A DNA stretch of 64,000 bases from positions 16,350,539-16,414,538 of the forward strand of contig OX359250.1 of NCBI GenBank assembly GCA_947179485.1, read 5' to 3'. The translations under genes and the position numbers were made by a program. Shown here piece after piece: positions 12,901 through 24,717 of the stretch. The stretch is from Allacma fusca. Lineage: Eukaryota; Arthropoda; Collembola; Symphypleona; Sminthuridae. How positions within the stretch are numbered: the first letter of the stretch is position 1; the number at the start of each line of letters is the position of its first letter. Below the pieces are notes generated by a model. The model was not told where the DNA came from. It was given only the letters and a program-made list of their open reading frames with translations, and ran no database searches.

Positions 12901-15900
12901 GACACTACTTTCCTTTCATCTCTGGTCCCACGACGGGAGGCATATGAAAATGAGAAAGCTAACAATAAATAATACTTTTCTCTTTCTCCTAAACAAATCT
13001 TATTTCATTGTTAAAATTTTGTTTGTTTTGAAATATTTTAGCAAGCTTATTAAATTGTACACTATGGACCTTGATGGAATGCTTTAAGAGAAAAGCATTC
13101 TCTTAAAAAAAAAAACCTCCACAGGCTTTCATCTCCTTTAAACAGTTTCCCACCACAATGAGACTGGGAAATTTCGACAAAATGCATGAGATTTGAATGG
13201 CGGTAGCTGGTGGGGGCAGGGACAATTTTTCATTATGGAGTCAGGAGTCAAGTTATGGAGAAAGGAGACAGCCATACTGAAGAGTTGAGATATTTTCTGT
13301 ATTGATGATGAGGAAAGTGATGGAATTCGTAGAAAGGATATGGATGAATGTAATTACATACACTGGACTTCAATAGCATTTAAGAATGCAGTACACGGCA
13401 ATCTTTCACAAATAACTTCAGGGTCTCAAAATCCAGTTTTTAGGTGCTATTCTTTCACAAACGCCCCTACTTTAAAATATTTGGCTGCTTAGTCTTTCTC
13501 GGTTTTGTAATCTCGATTGTCCTTCCATTGATTCATGCATAATAATTACGTCATTCTACCTGGAACTCCACAAATGCCGCGGGGAATATTTCAGCAAAAA
13601 GGCTATAAAAAGGGAGTCGGTCTCTTTATCTTGTGAGGAGTTTATAGTTGGGTACATTTGGAAGGACTGGAGTAGTAGTGTGCAATATGGGAGTCCATCC
13701 GGCAGGGTTCCTAGAAAATCCCACCCTCTGATCTATATATTATACGTACATACCTATATGTATGACCGAGTAAGGAAGAAAAAATAAATTGAGTAGTTAA
13801 TTTTCCCACAGATTTTAAAAATATTACTTGATAGATGATCTACATATATAGATTAACATCTCCGGCATTAGTGGCCAAGAGGAGGCTAAGAGGATAAGTC
13901 GACATTTTTACCCGGAAGTGACGCTCGACCTTTTGATTTACAGAGTGCATTTACCCAAACCAGAGGGGGTTATTCTTGAACAAAATTTACGATATCGTCA
14001 GTTACGACTTCGTAAGTTGTTAATAATTCCGTAAACGCCAACTTTCACAGCTTCAGAGTTACGACCCAAGTTACGACCGTAAGTCTGTCGACTGACTCGA
14101 AAAAGACCCCCCAGAATTACTATCATGAATTATTTTATGAGCTGTCCAACGAGGCTCTTCAATAGGTAACTGCAGTAACAACAGATGAGAGAGCCAAAAT
14201 TGGGAACGAGGTTGAAAAAAATCAGGTTCCTGGAACAGAAGTGGACAATTTGTGGAGTCTTTTAAAAAAAGATACCTCATCATAGGCCTGATATCCGGCC
14301 AACCTGTTAAAACATGTGTAGCATTACATATTCCGTACAATTTTCTTTTTCGCAATAATAATTTTTATTTAATTGACCCGTGTCAATACTTGTTACTAAA
14401 ATATGAAAAACTGTGAAAAATTTCTTCCTGAAAAGATGACAGATTTGAATTTGATGACCCAGAATTAAATAATCCAGGACTAATACGGACTAATTATAAA
14501 CAAATTTTGAAAAATTTGAAATGGGATTTAGATCGGCTGTATTTCCCTTTTAGAGGGAGCAGTGCGTTGAAGAGTCTGTTGGTCTTTGAAGTTTATTCAA
14601 TTGTGAACAAAATTTTAAATTCCGCATGGCTCCACTTTTACTGGCTTGACAGAACACCCCAAGTGCATCCCATAAGCAATGATCCCAATTATGAGGGACT
14701 CATGGTTGTGTCAAAAATCTCTTGTAATTTTTAAAATGCTCGCTCCGCTATATCATATGGAGGCATGCGAGCCGCCCCTGGAACCCTCGAAGAGGGGCCG
14801 TTAGTCTAGTAATTATATGTATGTAGGTTGAACATCTCACACACAGAACCATCCATTCTTGATTCTCATTCCCTAGTTTCCCACTTCAGCTCTTGACAAG
14901 GAAGATTTTTCTTTTATCCTTTAGTAGCCTAAATTTAGGCTTGGTTGCATTTCTCCTGAGTTTCCAAGTACAAATGTGGAATATTCGGAGGAGTAATTTT
15001 ATGGGAACTCAATGCCGAAAGAGAGACAATGCGTAGTGGGAGCACCGTAATTAGCTCTTGAAGTAGGCAATATGTAGTGTAAAAGTAGGACAAGAAATAA
15101 AATAAAATTGCCATGTCCCCCTGTCTATATGACTCAAGAATTGGTGCGGGGAGAAAATACGAGAGAATATAAAGTGAGTCCTAGTTCCAATAGTATGTTT
15201 CCACCCCCTCCCCCCCAAAAAAAAACAGTGTTTAAAATTTTCATTCGGCATGGAGGAAACGGAGCCTTGAAAGTGAAGGGAAATGAATATTGGAAAGAAA
15301 AAAGGCGAAGAAACAAGACTTGAGTTAAACTCTTCAAATAATGGAGATGTACTTATCTTCACAAATGGAAAAAAACGCTATGCCATTTTTTCATTATTTT
15401 CCCTTGAGGATCGTCCCAGTATTTCCGCTACTTGCTCTACTGTGTATCTATGATCTTCTAATATTTTCTTCCAGGGCCCTCCAAACAAATTTCCTCGTAT
15501 CTTTTTCACATAATATAATATTCCACATACTGTACTGGTAACCAGAATCATTTCCCCTCCCCACCCCCCGTTAGCCCATGTAAAGGGAGTAACTCACGCG
15601 TATTTATTGGTAGACAATTTTTTTCAGTTTTTCTATAAATTTAACTAGATCTCTGTGCCTAAAGCTGAGGTCACATAGGTCGTAAATATAAAGCAAAGGC
15701 GGAATATGTTGAGGATTTCAAAATCCCTATTTTTTGCAATTTGCAAACTAAATTTTTTAGAATGTGTTGACATTAATTTGTAGAAACTTGTATGGACTTT
15801 CCGCAGAGCTATCTGATAAATCTCCGACTGCAGGAGTTTAAAAAAATCCTGGATGGTTGGCACGGCACTAAGGGGTCAAATGACATCACGAAATGTAACA

Positions 15901-18136
15901 GTGAGGGCGATTAACTATAGTAGTTATAGTGGATCGCGTGTATACTTACTCAACTTTCAACAAACATCAAAACGCGTGTTTGTGGACGCATTTACTATGC
16001 ACATTTTTGTAGATTAATACAGATAAGGCGGGAATTAAACTCCTTTAAATTGAGCGCGTACTAGTAACTGAGACATCTGGTGGGGGTGACTCTAACATTA
16101 GCTAAAGAAAAGTTTATTTGCATACAAAATCAAATGATTAGTGGTTCATTCTGTACTCCCCACTGTTTGGATAACTATTTAATACGGATTGATGTGTGAG
16201 CCCTTTTGATTTTCTGATGTCTAATAGATTGATTTCCTGATCTCCAAAAAAAAACAGGCTTCTTACTTTATCCGTACTCGGAATCAACCGTAAGAAACGG
16301 AATTGCCGGGTGTTATTGTATTGGCTCTGGTTAGGCCGAGTTACCATGTATACGGACGGGCAAACATCATTACATCCACGATATTGAACTTCGTCTCAAT
16401 TTACCCCTAAAAATATGACATGACGCAGATGTTCTTCGCTTTCCTCCGCAGGCTGATGCTTACACTTACTTACTTACAACTACAACCTTGCTCCCTATTT
16501 TTTTTACCGGTCATGTGCGCAGCTCTCAACGGGGGAACCTGTCAAATAGCTCTTTGGAATCCCCATAATTTCTTTTACAAGGGAGCATCGAAACATTATT
16601 TATTTTTATTTTTTTGGAAATTTATGTGGGAGTAGAAAATATTTAATAATTTTTTGAAATCCTCAGGGAATTCGAACTTTCCTTTCCACTTCATAGACCA
16701 CTATGACCCCAAATATTGATCCAGCTCACTAAAGTATATCTAGGACATTTCTGAGCCAAATTTACTGGAAACAAAAGGAATCAAATACTTTATGAATCAC
16801 TTACATATATTATGTATGCATGTAGGCTACATGGGGGACAAATTATGGTCACATTGTCCGGGGTATAATAGAACATCTCCTAAAATCTAGCCGATCTAAC
16901 CAGGAGCCTTAGTATAAAGTTTTTGATTTCCCCGTTGTCAAGAGAATTGAATACAGATTTTTTAAATTTAAAAAAAAAAAAAACCACAATCACATCATCA
17001 AATATGTAACTTCACAGTGCTAATGACAGAAGCAAGGTCGGGATTTTTACCTGAAAATATTTACTATTCAAATTTTACATTAAACTTTGAAACATGGCAT
17101 GGGTTGCTTTCCTTGACATCTTCTGTGACTGCGGTCAAAATCATGTGGAGGATCAAATACGTTTTTACTCAAAATCACCACTAGTATCTATCACTACACT
17201 ACTAAATGTGCATATTGACTATTTTTGGGCTTGTCGTGGAGGGCAAAGCTGAAATATTCAAGTAGTATTTCTGTAACCTGAAAACGATATGAACATACAT
17301 ACATGTTTCTAGTTATTTTATGCGTTTAAAACCCATCTGGCCCTAGAACGGAATAAACTGGTTCGCTACTGGCCTTGATTGATTCATGCCTGGATGCATA
17401 TCTACATATTTGGTTGTTACGAGAAAGGAGGGAAGGTAATGTTGTTCAAGCCCTGTAACATGGTATGGAGAGGTGTGACTATATGTAAGTAGGTATAGGA
17501 AGAAGGAAGACCAGGACGCAGGTGTGTATATGTAGTTGACGGATTTGAGTGGATGTTTGGATGTACTACTGCATTTGATCCCGTCCGAATCACACTTTTT
17601 TCTCTCAAGTTCTCTCTCTCTCGTTCTAGTTTTCTGGAGTGCTTTGGCTCGTCTCATGAACTTGCTCGGTCATGTCGCTTAAAAGCATGAATCATGATTG
17701 AGTGAAATGAGCGTGAAATTCTAGTTCAAAAGAGAAAATATACATATACATACATACACGTGAATTTACTTGATAATAATAATAGCGTATTCTGTACAAG
17801 CTATGTACTTGGACGAAACACCAAACACCGGAAAGAAAATATTGTGTGTTATTTGCATATTTCTGATCTCCCCGGTAATGGTTGTAGAAACGAACGGAGC
17901 GATGACAGCATGTTATGATGGGACTAGGGAAATATTGTGGTGGTATTCAAGTTCCTTCACTTACACTCCAATCCCCCACTTCCCACACAACTTAACAACT
18001 TTTGAGTGTGGATGACAATTTAGCTTTGAGGTAAATTGACCCCCTACCCCCCCCCCCCAACCGAGCCGAACCTGTAACCCCGAATACCGAATTGCCAGTC
18101 ATACTCAAAAATGTATAAGTTGATTGGGCATTTGAG
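6912..18136. other. Non-coding stretch, probably trio intron
   Basis: About 11 kb with no frame showing domain motifs, paired splice sites or homology I recognise. The open frames here are short and low-complexity. The DNA is AT-rich with many short TACATA/GTATGT runs and homopolymers. Confidence 0.6.
12107..12124. repeat. (AT)n microsatellite
   Basis: Short uninterrupted AT dinucleotide run in the putative trio intron. Confidence 0.8.
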
Positions 18137-18458
18137 TAATTAATTGATTAAACCAAACTTACCTTGTAGTTTAATCATAATTATATGAGCAGACTCGTCC
18201 GAATATATGACACAATGTAGTATCCATCTGTTGGCTTGCGCCACAACTTTTTAAAGCTTTTTACAGTGCTCATGTACACCCAACGGCTACAGCTTCATCA
18301 TTCCTTTTAAAGTACAATTAAACGGTTTGTAACTTGGGAGAAAATATATTTCGCTTTGCGAAATTATTTTGGGAAGGGTGGGTGTCATATATTCGGACGA
18401 GTCTGCTCATATAATTATGATTAAACTACAAGGTAAGTTTGGTTTAATCAATTAATTA
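18137..18458. repeat. 76-bp perfect inverted repeat at the 3' side of the DIRS element
   Basis: The arms 18137-18212 and 18383-18458 are exact reverse complements over 76 bases, around a 170-bp loop. Just beyond the inner arm (18466-18493) is a partial direct copy of the outer arm's ACTCGTCC...ATATGACACAATGTAG segment. This resembles the paired terminal and internal complementary repeats of DIRS elements. Confidence 0.85.
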
Positions 18459-18620
18459 TATTTCGCGACTCGTCCTCTATATGACACAATGTAGCTGTTT
18501 AAATCTTGCAAACCGTCTTACTATTTTTCTAAAATGAATTTGCCGAGTGTATTTCCATGTCAGAATTTTTATTGAACCAATCAAGTTTACCCTAACCCTT
18601 TCCACATCATCTGCCAGAAA

Positions 18621-19523
18621 TTAATTTATAATTACTGCGTCAGAAAATTTTGAATGATCTTGTACGGGTTGGTTGTAATATTTTGCAAAACATGACGAAG
18701 CAGAAGTCCATCCCGCCGCCTTTCGTATAGTCTCCACATTTATCCCCTTCCTTGCTGCTGCTGATGTTGATGCGTGACGTGTACTGTGGGCAGAAAATAT
18801 ATTTGTATCAACACCACTATAATTGAGGACTTTCTTAATCCACCTTCCAACTGTTTGAGCTGTTACTGATCTGTGAGGTTTGGTCAATGAAATCAGTACA
18901 GTCTTACAGTCCCCTCTCAACGTTTCGGTACGTTTTAAGTATTCTTTGAGAACAGTGCTCGCGCATATGTCAGGATCCCTCGTATAAACCGGGAGATGAA
19001 GACACGGCTGCGGCCGGGAGACCTTTGATGTCTTAATACGAGCAGATACTAATATTTTTGTGCAGTCTTTCTCGGTTACAATGTCTTGCAACTTTATTTT
19101 TGCAAAGGTCTGGACTCTGTGAGCAGTCGTAAGAGCTAAAAGTCCGACTAATTTCAGTGTAATATTTTCTATACTAATTGAGTGCAATGGTGACAGCGTT
19201 TTTAAATAATTGAGAACGATCTGTGGGTCCCATGTGTACGAATATTTTGGTCGTGGAGGACGGATATTTCCTATTCCTTTGAGGAACCTGGAGATGCTAA
19301 TATCTTGTCCAATATTTGTTTGAGAAATGAGGGATATGGCTGATCGGGCTGAATTGAGGGTAGCATACGAAGCTCCCTGCTTAAATTTTTCTTGTAGATA
19401 TTGTAACACATTCGACACTTGTGGATTTGATACTTCCACGTTGTTTTCAATACAGTATTTATACCAAGATTGTAATGCTGAAGAATATTGACCCACTGTG
19501 GAACTTGCAAGGGATGCTGTCAT
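18621..19523 (-). CDS. DIRS tyrosine recombinase (300 aa)
   Basis: Tyrosine recombinases join the circular DIRS DNA into the genome by breaking and rejoining strands through a phosphotyrosine link. The N-terminal 100 residues form a helical core-binding region. Catalytic residues visible are Arg136 in TTAHRVQT, His246-x-x-Arg249 in AHSTRH, and Tyr282/283 in FAKYYNQP. The length is normal for DIRS recombinases and there is no internal stop. It starts 33 bases past the RT stop, consistent with translation from the same transcript. Confidence 0.92.
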   Translation of the reverse strand: MTASLASSTVGQYSSALQSWYKYCIENNVEVSNPQVSNVLQYLQEKFKQGASYATLNSARSAISLISQTNIGQDISISRFLKGIGNIRPPRPKYSYTWDPQIVLNYLKTLSPLHSISIENITLKLVGLLALTTAHRVQTFAKIKLQDIVTEKDCTKILVSARIKTSKVSRPQPCLHLPVYTRDPDICASTVLKEYLKRTETLRGDCKTVLISLTKPHRSVTAQTVGRWIKKVLNYSGVDTNIFSAHSTRHASTSAAARKGINVETIRKAAGWTSASSCFAKYYNQPVQDHSKFSDAVIIN

Positions 19524-19555
19524 GGTATCAATGCAGGCTTCTGGTATCCCGCGAC

Positions 19556-21337
19556 TTAAGAATCCTTTCCTGATAATTTGCCTACCAGTAAGGACAGGGT
19601 TCTGCTCATTGGGTGGATTTTCCTGGAAGGAGATATTAAGAGATTATTTGATTTTTGTAACTCTAGAGGAGCTTCCAAGCACATTGCCTTGAACAAAGGG
19701 TACCAGGGCTGTGTCGGCCAGTTCGGTACAACAACAATTCCGGTCGCATTTTCAGACTTGATCTTTTGTAAGACTCTAGCGATCATGGAGAAAGGAGGGA
19801 AAGCGTAAAAATTTAACTTCCTCCATCGTACAGTAAACGCATCCACAAAACTAGCACCCGGATCTGGGAACCAACTAATATATACCCGACATTTTCTATT
19901 TTGGTATGTTGCGAACAAGTCAATGGAAGGTTTTCCATACCATGCGCATACCTTATTGAATAATGTCTGGTTCAGTGACCATTCATAGTCGTCACTCTTT
20001 GATCTAGATTCCCTGTCGGCTATGATATTTGCTTTGGATGGGATGTATGATGCAAATATAAGTATATTCTTTGCTTCGCACCACTGCCATATCTTACGAG
20101 TCAAAGTATTTAGTCTTGGATGTTGAACACTTCCCATTCTATTTATGTAGGATATGGCTGTTGTATTATCAACTCGCAGTAGTATTTCACACGACTCCGT
20201 ATGTTTGAGGAAAGATTTTATTGCATAAAATACTGCCAATAGTTCTAAGTAATTTATGTGATGTTTTGCTTCTGTTTGCGACCAAAAGCCATGAGTAGTT
20301 ACTTTATCCATTGAAGCCCCCCAACCCGTGCGAGAAGCGTCAGTGTAAATCGTGAATTTGAACACAGGTGTATCTATTGACTTTGAGGCAGACGGGATAT
20401 TTTCTATCCACCACATTAAGTCTTCCTTAACATAAGGAGATACTTGCATAGTTCCTCCATAATAACCATTATTCACATTCAATGATAAATACTTGGCACG
20501 TTCTAATGTTTTCGTATATAGCCAGCCATATTTCACTGCCTTGCAAATTGAATTTATATATCCAAGCATTTGAGCAAACGATCTGATAGAACACGTATTT
20601 TTACCAAGAAATTTGGTGATAGTTTGCAAAATTCTTGATGTTTTTTCCTCTGGAATACTCAAGGTCATGGACATACTATTTATGACGAACCCCAAATATT
20701 GGCACTGCCTTGTTGCCTTAAGTAGGGATTTTTTAAAATTAATTAAGAAGCCCAGTGACTGGAACAGCTGCATTGCTCTTCTAATACCGTTCTCGCAGTC
20801 AGAATGGGAGGGTGCCATTAGGATTAAATCATCAATGTAAATAATGACCAGAAATCCTTCATTTCGTAAAGTTGCTATTATTGGCTTTACTAATTTAGTA
20901 AAAAGCCATGGAGCGATTGACAATCCAAATGGAAGGCAGTTAAATTGGTATAACCTGTCTTTCCATTGGAATCTAAGATACTTCCTATGATCCTCATATA
21001 TTGAGATTAAAAAGTATGCATTTTTAAGATCTATCTTGCACATATAATAGTCTTGTGAGATTAGCCGCGATACCGTTCTGATATCTTCCATTTTAAAATG
21101 CTTCCGATCAATATGTTTGTTCAGAGCTTTTAGATTTAAAATAAATCTTTTACTTCCATCTGGTTTTGGAATTAAAAATATAGGAGAAAGATACTGGCTC
21201 TTCTTTGCCCTACATTCCGTAATGGCTCCTGCGTGTAAAAGTTCTTCTATCTCCTTTTGCATCAGAATATTTTCCGAATGAGTTAATTTTTTGCAATGGT
21301 GAAAGTTAGTTTGAGTCGGGGTAGAAATAAGAGGCAA
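19556..21337 (-). CDS. DIRS reverse transcriptase / RNase H (593 aa)
   Basis: The RT domain has KRFILNLKALN, the fingers motif LPFGLSIAPWLFTK and the catalytic YIDD at about 167-170. RNase H follows with TIYTDAS (Asp about 333), NYLELLA (Glu about 365) and RVDNTTA (Asp about 390). The C-terminal region after RNase H carries an Asp-rich motif common in DIRS. The annotated ATG is the first in frame. The open frame and its similarity (an FYKAW...ITND-like segment) extend upstream to about 21400, overlapping the end of ORF1 in another frame, so true initiation is probably upstream or by frameshift. Confidence 0.93.
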   Translation of the reverse strand: MPLISTPTQTNFHHCKKLTHSENILMQKEIEELLHAGAITECRAKKSQYLSPIFLIPKPDGSKRFILNLKALNKHIDRKHFKMEDIRTVSRLISQDYYMCKIDLKNAYFLISIYEDHRKYLRFQWKDRLYQFNCLPFGLSIAPWLFTKLVKPIIATLRNEGFLVIIYIDDLILMAPSHSDCENGIRRAMQLFQSLGFLINFKKSLLKATRQCQYLGFVINSMSMTLSIPEEKTSRILQTITKFLGKNTCSIRSFAQMLGYINSICKAVKYGWLYTKTLERAKYLSLNVNNGYYGGTMQVSPYVKEDLMWWIENIPSASKSIDTPVFKFTIYTDASRTGWGASMDKVTTHGFWSQTEAKHHINYLELLAVFYAIKSFLKHTESCEILLRVDNTTAISYINRMGSVQHPRLNTLTRKIWQWCEAKNILIFASYIPSKANIIADRESRSKSDDYEWSLNQTLFNKVCAWYGKPSIDLFATYQNRKCRVYISWFPDPGASFVDAFTVRWRKLNFYAFPPFSMIARVLQKIKSENATGIVVVPNWPTQPWYPLFKAMCLEAPLELQKSNNLLISPSRKIHPMSRTLSLLVGKLSGKDS

Positions 21338-21395
21338 CTTGTAGCCTTTTACCCAGGATAAGATATTTTTATCGTTCGTGATTTCCGTCCACGCT

Positions 21396-21554
21396 TTATA
21401 AAAATATTTTAACCTTCCTGCGTAACAACTTACACTTAGTAATGACGACGCTGTCTCGGGCTCCGTCTGGGACTCCTTCTCGGAGAGCTGCGTCTCCCGG
21501 AGTATTTGTTGTATCGCCCGCCTTTCCCCATCTGCTTCTTGTATTGAGGTTGCG
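21396..21554 (-). pseudogene. 3' end of DIRS ORF1 (gag-like), cut by assembly gap
   Basis: An Arg/Gly-rich frame emerges from the N gap and stops at 21396, overlapping the upstream extension of the RT frame. Position and composition fit a DIRS ORF1 C-terminus. Too short for more. Confidence 0.4.
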
Positions 21555-21754
21555 NNNNNNNNNNNNNNNNNNNNNNNNNNNNNNNNNNNNNNNNNNNNNN
21601 NNNNNNNNNNNNNNNNNNNNNNNNNNNNNNNNNNNNNNNNNNNNNNNNNNNNNNNNNNNNNNNNNNNNNNNNNNNNNNNNNNNNNNNNNNNNNNNNNNNN
21701 NNNNNNNNNNNNNNNNNNNNNNNNNNNNNNNNNNNNNNNNNNNNNNNNNNNNNN
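21555..21754. other. Assembly gap (200 N)
   Basis: Exactly 200 N. The round length suggests a default-size scaffold gap. It lies inside the DIRS element, so the element's 5' half is unreliable. Confidence 0.98.
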
Positions 21755-21766
21755 GTACTTCTGATG

Positions 21767-21836
21767 AACGATCCATACCGGGTAACATACTGCCGACGAT
21801 CCATACCGGCCAGTATGCTACCCGGTATGGATCGTT
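21767..21836. repeat. Hairpin next to the assembly gap
   Basis: Arms 21767-21792 and 21811-21836 are reverse complements at 25 of 26 positions. The 18-nt loop repeats part of the arm (CGATCCATACCGG). Such a structure could explain the nearby gap. Confidence 0.8.
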
Positions 21837-22479
21837 GTACAGCGTTTTTTTCTGAAAATAGCTCGCACCCTATAAATTTATAGGATACGCTAGCACCTTT
21901 ACATGTTGAAATTTTGGGAATCCGTAAATTCGTACTGTTGTTTCACAAAATAATATTATCTCTGTTAGGAAATGACACACTCGAAGGGTATTGCAGTTGT
22001 TCTTTGGAAGAAGGATAAACTTGAGGCTATGATGGTCTGTCATGGTAACCCATACTATTAAAAATTAAAATATGCAATTAATATGTACAGCTTACACTTA
22101 TTATAAAATACCATTTGAATGACAATGTATCAGTTTACTAATAGCAATCGGACCATTTTGAAGTTTGACCATTTTATAACTGTAATGCATTTAAGCGTTA
22201 CATCCACACTTCATTACTAGTATAAATACTTGGGCGTCTTCGAATACTCTTAGCTGAAATAACTGATGTTAGTTATTAAGACTTTGTAAATACACGTTTA
22301 CATATACATTAAACTCAACGACATGAGACTGAAGATCATGGCTTTGTTGCTGTGTAACGTGCGACTTGTGATTTAATTCATTCAAGTAGATTAACTCTGG
22401 AAATACAATGTGTAGTAAGCCTTCAAATTATTTAAATTATTTATAAATTAGCCTTTGTTTACAACTTACAATTAGCTGT

Positions 22480-22874
22480 ACCGGGCAGTATGTTCATCAG
22501 AAGTACAGGTAGATCCACCTAGTATCGTGAGAATTCCCTGTTTTTAATTTATTGAAGATTTTGGTTGTTTTTGTCAAGGTCCGGGTATCATGCTACCCGG
22601 GTACAGACAGCGACAAAACAATACTAGCATACTTACATGGAAACCATGCCTCAAAATAAAAAACTGCATTCATTTGGTACAAATTTTAAACGCTTGGTCA
22701 TTCCGGGCATCATGGTGCCCGCTTCGGATGCCGGAGTGAAACATTAGTTACCAAAACTAGATTTGGGATTTGATTTTAAGCACGAAAGCATTTTATTTGG
22801 TACAAATCGGCATACAACAACTCTAGTAATGCATTTCTTAGTGGTCAAAACCAGGCCTGGTATCATGTTACCCG
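22480..22874. repeat. Degenerate repeat with palindromic CATG-centred cores
   Basis: Near-perfect palindromes centred on ATCATG lie at 22581-22600 (CCGGGTATCATGCTACCCGG), 22703-22721 and 22857-22874. The spacers share ATTTGGTACAAAT. A related ACCGGGCAGTATG half-site lies near 22482, and 22492-22506 is the reverse complement of 21755-21769. It may belong to the 5' side of the DIRS element or to a separate repeat. Confidence 0.6.
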
Positions 22875-23080
22875 ATCGGTTTAAAAAAATTAATTTAAGC
22901 TCCTAGTATGCAGTGAACAAGTTTGCATCAATTCCGAGCCTCTAAAGCCCGTATTTAAGAAATAGCCTGGGGCGTACCACCTCCCTTCATCTCGGGACGT
23001 CAATAGGGCTCAATCCTGCCAGCAGTTGCTCATGCCTGGTCAAGAGTAAATTGTACTGAATTGCAAAATTAAATATTGCG

Positions 23081-23394
23081 ATATAGATAGATAATTTATT
23101 GGTCGATTTAGTCTTAGCCCTTACAATCTGCACCGATCAATTGCACTTACAAGATTAAAAATATTAAGTTCAGTAATTTGGAGAAAACAAATTCATTAGT
23201 TAAAATCAATTTCAAAGTATAAATTGTGTGCGTGTTACAATGCATTACGTTGATTGGACACGTGTTCGAGATATAATATTCTTTAATATTATTGTTGTTA
23301 TGTGACATAATTCTTTCAGTATAATGTCGTAGCTCAGTTATATAGGTGTAGGCAAAAAAGGTTCCCAGTTTTCACAAGGGCTATTAAAAACCTT
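23081..23394 (-). mobile_element. 5'-truncated LINE 3' end with GATA-type tail
   Basis: On the minus strand this is similar to the last 250 bases of LINE B (52495-52741). Both share GGTTTTTAAT..GCYCTTGTGA, then GGTGCAG.TTGTAAGGGC and CGACCAATAAATTATCTATC. It is an untranslated 3' fragment of the same LINE family. Confidence 0.75.
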
Positions 23395-23860
23395 TTCGGT
23401 TCTCATATGAGCTTTGAGTCTACCAGTAATAATATAATAGTTATTGGATAGTCACGCTATACATAATTTAGATATTATGAAATATGGCGACATGAGACTG
23501 CATTTTATCAAATTCTGTCCAAGGAAATATTTTGCTGGGTAGTTTTGATAATTTTCGTTGTATGTATTGTATGATGGTTATTTATATATTTCAGGCCGCG
23601 GGTCGCGCTGTCCTGGCTATACATAGCTTGTCTACAAGTAGCGCTAGTGAAAAATGAGCATCCAGGTTTAAGTACGAGCAGAAAACAAGGTACATGTCCA
23701 AATGTTTGCTGGAACACAATAATTAATTCCAATAGAATTGGGAAACAGGAGGATCTGGATGATAACTTTTTAGTTCACGCAAGTTTTCAAAATGGAAGAA
23801 TTGTGAGACATTAACATAATTTACTTTGAAATTGTTATGTATTGACTGGAATAACAAAAG

Positions 23861-24290
23861 AATACTAGTAAAAACCCTAAACATGGCCGGGCCTCCAAAG
23901 GTGGCCGGGACCCTAAAGATGGCCTGGGTTTTACCCCATACATATAGAGATAGCCGGCCTCTAAAGATAGCCGGGCCCCCAAAGATGGCCTGGTTTTTTA
24001 TACAATAGTTTTTTTCTATATGTGCAGTTAAAATTTTGAAGCTGTTATTTACTCTACGGACAATCTGGACTATTCATCTGAATCCGAATTATGCTACATT
24101 CATTATTCTGGAATAGAACTCAATATTAAAAAACATTTTTTTCATAAAAAATTCATATTTTGTAATTTACACTATTTTATTCAGTAGAGATGGCCGGCTC
24201 CTAAAGGTAGCCGGGCCTCTAAAGATAGCCTGGGTTTAGGTTAATGTTTGGAAGTTGGCCGGGGGCCATCTTTAGGGTTTTTACGGTATT
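23861..24290. mobile_element. MITE-like element made of GGCCGGGCCTCTAAAGAT units
   Basis: The ends are inverted repeats of about 27 nt: 23861-23888, and the reverse complement at 24264-24290, with one indel and a few mismatches around TAAAAACCCTAAA. The interior holds about ten copies of an 18-20 nt GC-rich unit (GATGGCCGGGCCTCTAAA) in two clusters separated by AT-rich DNA. No clear target duplication was seen. Superfamily unknown. Confidence 0.6.
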
Positions 24291-24717
24291 TCTAATACTA
24301 AATAAATTTAGAAAACAGTTGAATGTACGGTCTAATTCTAGAAGTATTACAACAGAATCAAGTTCAATACCTAATTCGAACCCTCGTCTGACCTCAAATT
24401 AATTTGGAATAAAGCCCGAAAATCTTGGAAAAACCCGAGTTGACCATTGTATATTGTAATGCAATTGCTTTATTGTCAATCAGCTCAAATTGATTTCTAG
24501 TTACAGATATTTTTGCATTCACTATGCATCTAGTATCCAGATTTCAGATTGCAATTTGCTTAATCTAGGTACGTACGTTGTTTGTGGAGAAAATCCCAAT
24601 GCAAGTTTGTTGGACTAATTGTAAGCTGGATTCGATCTAGCCATTCCCTGCAGGTCGAAGAAGGAACTTTACCACTGGACCATTTTGTCTGTCCAGAAAA
24701 AACCTTTAGTGCATCCG

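Larger units (their letters stand above)
18137..21838 (-). mobile_element. DIRS-type tyrosine-recombinase retrotransposon
   Basis: The minus strand reads, 5' to 3', a broken ORF1 at an assembly gap, an RT/RNase H frame, a tyrosine-recombinase frame and a perfect inverted repeat. DIRS elements replace the integrase/protease of LTR elements with a tyrosine recombinase and end in inverted and internal complementary repeats, which fits this order. Both main frames are uninterrupted, so the copy is young or even active. The 5' boundary is lost near the gap; the 3' boundary is placed at the inverted repeat. Confidence 0.88.

Noticed and set aside
7240-17657. Various 60-104-codon frames in the putative trio intron
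   Set aside because: No motifs, splice partners or repeat structure; the lengths are expected by chance in AT-rich DNA.
21396-21855. Frames spanning the N gap on both strands
   Set aside because: Most of their length is undetermined bases; only the last 50 codons of the minus frame are plausible as ORF1.
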